From Burkholderia sp. Ax-1724 (GTDB taxonomy: Bacteria; Pseudomonadota; Gammaproteobacteria; Burkholderiales; Burkholderiaceae), in assembly GCF_011752995.1 (NCBI RefSeq), contig NZ_VWWL01000007.1, positions 248,001-312,000 on the forward strand: a stretch of 64,000 nt of DNA, written 5' to 3'. Each line of letters opens with the position of its first letter. Positions within the stretch are counted from its first letter, which is position 1. Position numbers and translations under genes: made by a program. This document shows positions 58,177-64,000 of this stretch, in pieces. The notes under the pieces were generated by a model. That model saw nothing but the letters and a program-made list of their open reading frames with translations. It was not told the DNA's origin and did not search any database.

Positions 58177-59208
58177 TCAGACCGCGTTTGCGAGATCGGC
58201 CGCGCTCGTGAACGAGTCTGCGTAGAACTCGTCTTCCGACAACTGGTGATGCTGCGTGAAATCGCGCTGCGCCGATTCGACCATCACCGGCGCGCCGCAC
58301 GCATACACCTGGTAGGCCGACAGATCGGGCAGGTCTTCAATGACCGCGCGATGCACGAAGCCGGTACGGCCCGTCCACGCATCGCTCGCATCGGGTTCGG
58401 AGAGCACCGGCACGAACCTGAAGTTCGGAATTTCGCGCGCCCATTGCTCGGCAAGTTCGAGCAGATACAGGTCTTTCTTGCGGCGCGCGCCCCAGTAGAG
58501 CGTCATCGGGCGCGCGATGTTCTTGAACACCGCGTGTTCGACGATCGCCTTCAGCGGCGCAAAGCCGGTGCCCGACGCGAGCAGCACGATCGGCTTGTCC
58601 GAATCCTCGCGCAGGAAGAACGTGCCGAGCGGCGCTTCGAAGCGCAGGATGTCGCGCTCCTTCATCGTGCCGAACACGTGATCGGTGAACGCACCGCCCG
58701 GCATGTGGCGGATGTGCAGTTCGATCGGGCCTTCGGCGTGCGGCGCATTCGCCATCGAATAGCTGCGGCGCTTGCCGTCCTTCAGGATGAATTCGAGGTA
58801 CTGGCCGGCCAGATATTGCAGACGTTCGTTGGCGGGCAGTTGCAGCTTCACGACGACCACGTCGTCGGCGCGGCGCTCGATCGCGTTCACGCGGCACGGC
58901 AGCTTCTTGACCTGCACGTCGCCGACGCCGGCGACTTCGCGGATGTCGACTTCGAGATCGGAGCACGCGGTCGCGCAGCACAGCAGTGCCATGCCGCGCG
59001 TCTTTTCGTCGTTCGACAACGCCGACGACGAATGCGCGCGCTGCTCGACCTCGCCGCTCACCACGGTGCCCTTGCACGAACCGCACGCGCCGTTCTTGCA
59101 GCCGTACGGCAGGCCGATACCTTGACGCAGGGCGGCGGAGAGCACCGGCTCGTCCTGTTCTACCTGAAACTGCCGGCCGCTTTGCCGGAGCGTGACGTTA
59201 AATGCCAT
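58177..59208 (-). CDS. [2Fe-2S] ferredoxin-type NAD(P)H reductase (CDP-6-deoxy-delta-3,4-glucoseen reductase-like)
   Basis: A 343-residue cytoplasmic electron-transfer protein. Residues 1-90 are a plant-type [2Fe-2S] domain with cysteines at 37, 42 and 45 (GCKNGACGSCKG) and a fourth in LLCCATAC (Cys77). Residues about 100-200 form the FAD domain with RRSYSMANAP, and 205-330 the NAD(P) domain with VLLASGTGFAPLKAIVEH and VYACGAPVMVESA. This order matches AscD-type reductases and the phenol- or toluene-monooxygenase reductases. No dideoxysugar or oxygenase gene is adjacent, so the AscD name is homology-based only. Its redox partner is unknown. Confidence 0.9.
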   Translation of the reverse strand: MAFNVTLRQSGRQFQVEQDEPVLSAALRQGIGLPYGCKNGACGSCKGTVVSGEVEQRAHSSSALSNDEKTRGMALLCCATACSDLEVDIREVAGVGDVQVKKLPCRVNAIERRADDVVVVKLQLPANERLQYLAGQYLEFILKDGKRRSYSMANAPHAEGPIELHIRHMPGGAFTDHVFGTMKERDILRFEAPLGTFFLREDSDKPIVLLASGTGFAPLKAIVEHAVFKNIARPMTLYWGARRKKDLYLLELAEQWAREIPNFRFVPVLSEPDASDAWTGRTGFVHRAVIEDLPDLSAYQVYACGAPVMVESAQRDFTQHHQLSEDEFYADSFTSAADLANAV

Positions 59209-59303
59209 AGAGTTGTTCGAATCGAAAAATCGGAATCGTTAGCGGACCCGCGCGCATTGACCGCGCGGTACCTGTTGTGTGTGACGGCTACAATGCGTCC
59301 ACC

Positions 59304-60353
59304 ATGAAAGCGACACGAAATTTCCGCCGCCCGCGCGTGCTGATCGTAGGATGCGGCGACGTCGGCCTGCGCTGCGTGCCCTTGCTGCAACCGCGCGCGC
59401 GGGTCTTCGCCTTGACGAGCCATGCCGCGCGTTGCGCCGAACTGCGCGCCGCGGGCGCGACGCCGCTCGTCGGCGATCTCGACGAGCGCCGCAGCCTCAA
59501 ACGGCTCGCGGGTCTCGCGCCGACCGTGCTGCATCTCGCGCCGCCACAGAAGTCAGGTGACGACGACCGCCGCACTCGCGCACTGCTGGCGACGCTCGGC
59601 AGCGCGGGTCAGGTGCGCCGCATGGGCGCTGGCATGCGCGCTTGTACGTGGATTCCCGCCGTCGCGCCGATCGCGCGCATGCGCCGCGCGCGCGCTTCAT
59701 TTCTGGACGCTGAAGCAGCCGGTATTGTACCCGACAGGGTGCGCCGGGCTGCCGCTTCGCGCGGCGCGTCGCGCATCGTCTACGCGAGCACGACGGGCGT
59801 CTACGGCGACTGCGGCGGCGCGTGGATCGACGAAACGCGTGCCGTCAGGCCGGCCAATGCGCGCGCGAAACGTCGCGTGTCGGCCGAGCGGCAGTTGCGG
59901 CGCGCGACCGCGCGCGGCGCCGTGACGGCAAGCATTGCGCGGATTCCCGGCATCTATGCGCGCAACCGGCTGCCGCTCGCGCGGCTCAAGAAGGGCACGC
60001 CGGCGCTCAACGCGGCCGACGACGTCTACACGAATCACATTCACGCCGACGATCTCGCCGCGATCCTCGTGCGCCTCGCGACGCACGGCAAACCCGCGCG
60101 CGTGATCCACGCGTCCGACGATTCTTCGCTGAAGATGGGCGAGTACTTCGATCTCGTCGCCGACACGTTCGGGCTCGCACGCGCGCCGCGCATCACGCGC
60201 GCGCAGGCCGAGCGGCAGATCGATCCGAGCCTGCTGTCCTTCATGCGCGAATCGAGGCGGCTCGTGAACCGGCGTCTCAAGGACGAGCTGCGCGTGCGCT
60301 TGCGTTATCCGAGCGTCGAGGATTTTTTGCGGGACGCGGCGAAGGGCGCGTAG
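59304..60353 (+). CDS. NAD-dependent epimerase/dehydratase-like protein (YeeZ-type)
   Basis: A 349-residue extended or atypical short-chain dehydrogenase. The nucleotide-binding N terminus is VLIVGCGDVGLRCVPLL (about 11-27), and a later block IVYASTTGVYGDCGGAWIDETR matches the active-site strand of YeeZ-like proteins. TNHIHADDLAAILVRLATHG and the C-terminal RLKDELRVRLRYPSVEDFLRD are also typical. Residues about 105-155 are Arg/Ala-rich and do not resemble the fold; they could be a variable linker or a region with compensating frame errors. The ATG at 59304 gives the basic N terminus MKATRNFRRPRVL. It is divergent from the reductase gene. The substrate is unknown. Confidence 0.8.
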   Translation: MKATRNFRRPRVLIVGCGDVGLRCVPLLQPRARVFALTSHAARCAELRAAGATPLVGDLDERRSLKRLAGLAPTVLHLAPPQKSGDDDRRTRALLATLGSAGQVRRMGAGMRACTWIPAVAPIARMRRARASFLDAEAAGIVPDRVRRAAASRGASRIVYASTTGVYGDCGGAWIDETRAVRPANARAKRRVSAERQLRRATARGAVTASIARIPGIYARNRLPLARLKKGTPALNAADDVYTNHIHADDLAAILVRLATHGKPARVIHASDDSSLKMGEYFDLVADTFGLARAPRITRAQAERQIDPSLLSFMRESRRLVNRRLKDELRVRLRYPSVEDFLRDAAKGA

Positions 60354-60464
60354 GGGCAGGGTGCGAGATATCGCTGCCCTCGCGAAAACACTGACCCGTC
60401 GCGTTGCATCGGGCGCTTGCCCGCGTGCAACGACCCTCCGCGTCACCCGCGCGGTCCGCTCGCT

Positions 60465-60653
60465 TCAGGTCAGCGTCGGCAGTACTTCCAGCAGCAGGAA
60501 GCACAGCATTCCGCCGATCAGGGCGCCGATCAGGCCCGGATGATACGTATGCCGCCGTCGCATGATGACCATCAAGCCGCCGATCAGCAGCAGCGCAAAG
60601 CAGATAAAGGCAATCATCGCCTGCGAGATCGCGTTCGTGCTGTCGATATGCAT
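60465..60653 (-). CDS. Small two-helix membrane protein
   Basis: A 62-residue hydrophobic protein with two predicted membrane helices: about 11-31 (SQAMIAFICFALLLIGGLMVIM) and about 40-59 (LIGALIGGMLCFLLLEVLP). They are joined by a basic loop, RRRHTYHP. A strong AAGGAGG lies seven bases before the ATG at 60653, which supports expression. No family is recognised. The charge pattern suggests both termini face the periplasm with the loop in the cytoplasm. It lies between a convergent epimerase-like gene and rsuA with no clear operon. Confidence 0.8.
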   Translation of the reverse strand: MHIDSTNAISQAMIAFICFALLLIGGLMVIMRRRHTYHPGLIGALIGGMLCFLLLEVLPTLT

Positions 60654-60845
60654 GGCGCCCCTCCTTGAAAATCTTTGTAGTCGTTTGTTTAAACGAGTAT
60701 AGGGCGGCATGAAAGGAACGGCATGCTGCGGCGCAGCGCCGTCTGTGCGGTGCACCACGATGTACCACGATGTGCGCGGGCTTTTTTCCCGGCGCATCAA
60801 AGGCTTATGGGGACAGTGTCGGCGCGATCGTGGCGCAGCCGTGGT

Positions 60846-61556
60846 TTACCCGCTCCGTAAAGAACCGAGGTCGGCTTCGTCGAGCCATTGCCACGCGCCG
60901 GGCGCGAGCGTCGCGGGCAGCACGAGTCCGCCGATCCGCTCGCGATGCAGCGCTTCGCAGCGGTTGCCCGATGCCGCGATCATCCGCTTGACCTGGTGGT
61001 ACTTGCCTTCGAGCACCGTGAGTGCGAGCGTGTGCGGATCGCGTGCTTGCGCGTCGAGCGCGGCGCTCGGTTTCGTTTCGCCGTGCAGCAGCACGCCGTC
61101 GCGCAACGCGCCCAGTTGCGCGTCGTCGAGCGGATGGCGCGTGGTCGCGACATAGAGCTTCGGCACCTTGCGTTTCGGCGACGTGAACTGATGCACGAAC
61201 TTGCCGTCGTCGGAGAGCAGCAGCAGGCCCGTGGTGTCCTGATCGAGGCGGCCCACGCACTGCACGCCGCGCTCGGCGAATGGCGGCGGCAGCAGGCTGA
61301 ACACGCTCGGATGATGCTGCGGATCGCGCGAGCATTCGTAGCCGGCCGGCTTGTTCAGCAGCAGATACGCGTGCTCGCGATACGGCCATTCGACACCGTC
61401 GACGTTAAAGCGCAACGTGCCGTCGGCGACGGGGAAGTCGGCGTCGGCATCGGTGCATACGGTGCCGTCGATGCTCACGCGCGCGTCGCTGATCAGGGCG
61501 CGGCATTGTCGGCGCGAACCGAAACCTTGAGTGAAGAGGATGCTTTCGAGATTCAT
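60846..61556 (-). CDS. rsuA: 16S rRNA pseudouridine516 synthase
   Basis: A 236-residue RsuA-type enzyme that makes pseudouridine in 16S rRNA (U516 in E. coli). An N-terminal S4 RNA-binding domain (about 1-50; LESILFTQGFGSRRQCRALISDARVSIDG) precedes the catalytic domain with VGRLDQDTTGLLLLSDDG (essential Asp) and GKYHQVKRMIAASGNRCEALHRERIGGL. The presence of S4 separates it from RluE at 24.5-25.1 kb. The ATG at 61556 gives the standard N terminus. It is divergent from the MFS gene. Confidence 0.92.
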   Translation of the reverse strand: MNLESILFTQGFGSRRQCRALISDARVSIDGTVCTDADADFPVADGTLRFNVDGVEWPYREHAYLLLNKPAGYECSRDPQHHPSVFSLLPPPFAERGVQCVGRLDQDTTGLLLLSDDGKFVHQFTSPKRKVPKLYVATTRHPLDDAQLGALRDGVLLHGETKPSAALDAQARDPHTLALTVLEGKYHQVKRMIAASGNRCEALHRERIGGLVLPATLAPGAWQWLDEADLGSLRSG

Positions 61557-61649
61557 GGCGAGCGAAGAATAACACCGCAAGAAGCGGAGCGCGGCGCGAC
61601 GGCCGGGCGGCGACGATGAACGTCTCGTCATGAACTCCGGAGTTGGCCG

Positions 61650-62939
61650 ATGCCCGCCACGTCTTCATCGTCTTCGTTTGCCGCGGCGAGCCGCTTGCCC
61701 GCCGCATTCCAGCGTCTCGCCTGGTCGAATCTGTGCGCGCAGTCGGCCGAGCAGATCAGTCTCGCCGCCGCGCCGCTCGTCGCGGTGTTCGCGCTGGGCG
61801 CCAGCGCGCGCGATACCGGTCTGTTGCAAACCGCGCAGACGCTGCCGTTCCTGCTGCTGTCGATTCCGCTCGGCGTCTGGGCCGACCGCCATTCGCGCCG
61901 CGTGCTGATGACACTTGCCGAAAGCGTGCGCGTGCTCGCGATGCTCTGCGTGCTGCTGCTCGTTCTCACGCATGCGTTGAACCTGCCGCTGCTGGCCGCG
62001 CTCGGCTTCGTCGCCGCGACCGGCACCGTGGCCTACAACGTCGCGGCGCCATCGCTGGTACCGTCGATCGTGCCGCGCGCCGCCTACGCGAATGCCAACG
62101 GCCGGCTCGAACTCGCGCGCAGTGTCGCGTATTCGGCGGGGCCGGCGCTCGGCGGCTTGCTGGTCGGCTGGATCGGCGCGGGCTGGGCCTACGGCGGCGC
62201 GGCCGCATTGTCGGCGCTGGCCGTCGCATTGCTCGCGGGACTGCGCGAACCGCCGCGCGCCGCCGTGCCGCCGCGTCGCTTCATGCTGGAACTGCGCGAC
62301 GGCACGCGCTTCGTGCTGCGCGATGCCTTGCTGTTGCCGATGCTGCTGACGGCCGTGTTCTTCAACCTCGGCTTCTTTATCCTGCAAGCGGTGTATGTGC
62401 CGTATGCGGTGCATCGGCTCGGGCTCGGCGCCTCGATGGTCGGCGTGACGCTCGGCGCGTATGGCGTCGGCATGGTATGCGGTGCGCTTGCAGCGCCCGC
62501 GATCGCACGGCGTCTCGCGTTCGGTCGCCTGCTCGTCATCGGTCCGTCGTGCGGCTTGCTCGCTTCGCTCGTGATGGTCGCGACGCTCGTCGCGCCATCG
62601 TTCTGGCTCGCGCTCGCGAGCTTCTTTCTGCTCGGCGCGGGACCGATCCTGTGGGTCGTCGCTTCGACGACACTGCGTCAGGCCATCACGCCCGAGCGCA
62701 TGATGGGCCGCGTCTCGGCGCTCATCAGCACCGCAACCTATGGCGCGCGGCCGGTGGGCGCGCTGTTCGGCGCGGCGCTCAGCGCCCGTTGGAGCATCGA
62801 CGCATGCCTCGTCGCGGCCGCGCTCGCGTTTCTCGTGCAGGCGCTGATTATTGTCGTGTCGCCCGCGGCGCGCCTTGCTGACATTCCCGAGCAGACGGAC
62901 CCAGCGGCTGTGTTACCGTCGACGCGCATGGCAAGGTGA
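61650..62939 (+). CDS. MFS transporter, EntS-like exporter
   Basis: A 429-residue inner-membrane protein with 12 helices. The loop GVWADRHSRRVLM after helix 2 is motif A, and NANGRLELARSVAYSAGPALGGLLVGWIG is typical of EntS-type siderophore or drug exporters. Helices continue through LLGAGPILWVVASTTLRQAITPERMMGRVSALISTATYGARPVGALFG. GGAG lies about eight bases before the ATG. No siderophore gene is nearby, so the cargo is unknown. It is divergent from rsuA and followed by a convergent hydrolase. Confidence 0.9.
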   Translation: MPATSSSSSFAAASRLPAAFQRLAWSNLCAQSAEQISLAAAPLVAVFALGASARDTGLLQTAQTLPFLLLSIPLGVWADRHSRRVLMTLAESVRVLAMLCVLLLVLTHALNLPLLAALGFVAATGTVAYNVAAPSLVPSIVPRAAYANANGRLELARSVAYSAGPALGGLLVGWIGAGWAYGGAAALSALAVALLAGLREPPRAAVPPRRFMLELRDGTRFVLRDALLLPMLLTAVFFNLGFFILQAVYVPYAVHRLGLGASMVGVTLGAYGVGMVCGALAAPAIARRLAFGRLLVIGPSCGLLASLVMVATLVAPSFWLALASFFLLGAGPILWVVASTTLRQAITPERMMGRVSALISTATYGARPVGALFGAALSARWSIDACLVAAALAFLVQALIIVVSPAARLADIPEQTDPAAVLPSTRMAR

Positions 62940-63106
62940 CGTTGCCGTTCGAGCCCGTGAGCGTGTAGCACGCTTGCCTGTCCCGGCGAGGCTCATCGTC
63001 GGGCGCGGGCAAGCACAGAGGGCCGGTGCTGTCACGCCGGGCTTCCGCATGACAAGGGAGGGTCCCGTGCCGACGCGGCGCCGATGTGGACCGTTACCGG
63101 CAGCGT

Positions 63107-64000
63107 CTACTGCTGACGGCTCAGCTCGCGCGCCGCGTGATCGATCGCTTCCGCCACCGCGCCCGCGTGCGACACCGGCGCCAGATGGCTCGACGCGACC
63201 GGCACGACCTTCGCGCCGATGCGCTCGGCGAGCGCTTTCTGCAACGCGGGCGAGACCGCCCGGTCCTTCGTCGTCAGCACGTACCACGACGGTTTATCTT
63301 TCCAGCCGACCTGATCGACCGCTTCGTCGAACGCCTGCGCGGCGATCGGCACCTGCGCGGCCGCGAGCACGCGTGTGACGTTCTCGGGCACGTCGGCGGC
63401 GAGGTCGGCGCGATAGCGCGCGCGATCGACCCACAGGAAGCCGTTCGCATCCTTGCTGATGCTCTGGCTGGCGGGCATCGGCGTGCCTTGCTTCATCACG
63501 TCCATCGCCGATTCGTGCAGTTCCGGCGCGATCGCCGCAACGTACACGAGCCCCGCGACGTTCGGCGCATTCGCCGCGACCTCGGTGATGACGACGCCGC
63601 CCCACGAATGCCCGACGAGCAGCACCGGGCCATGCTCGCGCGCGAGCACGCGGCGGGTCGCGGCGACGTCGTCGGCGAGCGAGGTAAGCGGGTTCTGCAC
63701 CGACGTCACGTGATAGCCCTTCTGCTGCAGCTTCGCGACGACGCCGTTCCAGCTCGAACCGTCGACGAACGCGCCATGCACGAGCACGATGTTGCGCACC
63801 GGGCCGGCGAGCGGCGCGGCGGCAGGCTGGTCTTTTGCAGGGGCGGCGGGAGCGGCGGCGGGCGCCGGCGGGGCCGTCGCCACCGGAGCCGCTGGCGCGG
63901 CCTGGTCCGCGGGCTCGTTCCCGGACGGCGATCCGGCCGAAGGCGGTGACTGTTCGGCCGATGCGGCGTCGGGCGCCGTTTGCGCAAGCGCGCTTACGTT
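63107..64000 (-). CDS. Exported alpha/beta hydrolase, 5' end outside the window
   Basis: Partial gene; the frame stays open to the right edge, so the start lies beyond it. The visible part begins NVSALAQTAPDA, which looks like the end of a signal peptide (ALA-QT), followed by about 50 residues rich in Ala and Pro. The hydrolase domain has the oxyanion strand NIVLVHGAFVDGSSW, the nucleophile elbow GHSWGG, an Asp in LTTKDRAVSP and a His in SSHLAPVSHAGAVAEAI. This matches the EstC/methylesterase-like family acting on small esters or amides. The substrate is unknown. The GTG at 63883 is an internal codon, not the start. The gap 62940-63106 to the convergent MFS gene shows no clear terminator. Confidence 0.85.
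   Translation of the reverse strand, partial: NVSALAQTAPDAASAEQSPPSAGSPSGNEPADQAAPAAPVATAPPAPAAAPAAPAKDQPAAAPLAGPVRNIVLVHGAFVDGSSWNGVVAKLQQKGYHVTSVQNPLTSLADDVAATRRVLAREHGPVLLVGHSWGGVVITEVAANAPNVAGLVYVAAIAPELHESAMDVMKQGTPMPASQSISKDANGFLWVDRARYRADLAADVPENVTRVLAAAQVPIAAQAFDEAVDQVGWKDKPSWYVLTTKDRAVSPALQKALAERIGAKVVPVASSHLAPVSHAGAVAEAIDHAARELSRQQ

Noticed and set aside
58075..59307. 410-residue plus-strand frame antisense to the ferredoxin-type reductase
   Set aside because: Mirror frame; all reductase motifs are on the minus strand.

Overview
The window is a high-GC, gene-dense chromosomal segment from a betaproteobacterium, most likely Burkholderia or Paraburkholderia. This rests on recognisable protein sequences (LspA, DesA, NadA, ClpSA, LivKHMGF), the GC-rich codon use and the conserved housekeeping blocks. 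No tRNA, rRNA, insertion sequence, phage gene or CRISPR array was seen. About 57 protein genes are supported; the last is cut by the right edge.

Region 1 (about 1-13.4 kb) is accessory and regulatory. It holds an orphan ClpP paralogue, an ECF-type sigma factor whose 3' end overlaps a degenerate EAL-domain gene tail to tail, and a DHA2 efflux pump next to a MocR regulator. The MocR gene is divergent from a DUF2917 gene across an inverted repeat. Next comes a citrate synthase fused to a MerR-like DNA-binding domain, divergent from an unusual CoA-transferase across a cluster of overlapping TTGATT/AATCAA palindromes. A GntR regulator, an aldo/keto reductase and a small secreted Rap1a-like protein follow. 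The citrate synthase/CoA-transferase divergon is the best candidate here for a little-described system: an enzyme that could sense an acyl-CoA or its own product and control the neighbouring CoA-transferase.

Region 2 (13.4-19.5 kb) is a complete peptide-type ABC importer operon on the minus strand (binding protein, two permeases, one fused double ATPase). Region 3 (19.9-27.2 kb) has a cupin, a stand-alone second elongation factor G, a secreted DUF192 protein, a tiny Ala/Lys/His-rich secreted protein, RluE, isocitrate dehydrogenase and a cold-shock protein with a long leader.

Region 4 (27.8-50.3 kb) is conserved core: clpS-clpA; ribF-ileS-lspA followed by coaBC, a luciferase-like oxidoreductase and dut; purN-rsmB-mechanosensitive channel; a fatty-acid desaturase; nadA-nadC facing nadB (NAD synthesis); rpmB-rpmG; radC; fkpB-ispH. 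Region 5 (50.8-56 kb) is a full branched-chain amino-acid importer livK-livH-livM-livG-livF, with a short upstream ORF and a hairpin after livK. Region 6 (56-64 kb) contains argD with a GNAT acetyltransferase, a ferredoxin-type reductase, a sugar-epimerase-like protein, a two-helix membrane peptide, RsuA, an MFS exporter and a partial secreted alpha/beta hydrolase.

Many genes are translationally coupled (ATGA or TAATG overlaps), and several start with GTG or TTG behind good Shine-Dalgarno sites. About a dozen clear intrinsic terminators delimit the units. All assignments come from reading the sequence by eye; no database search was run.
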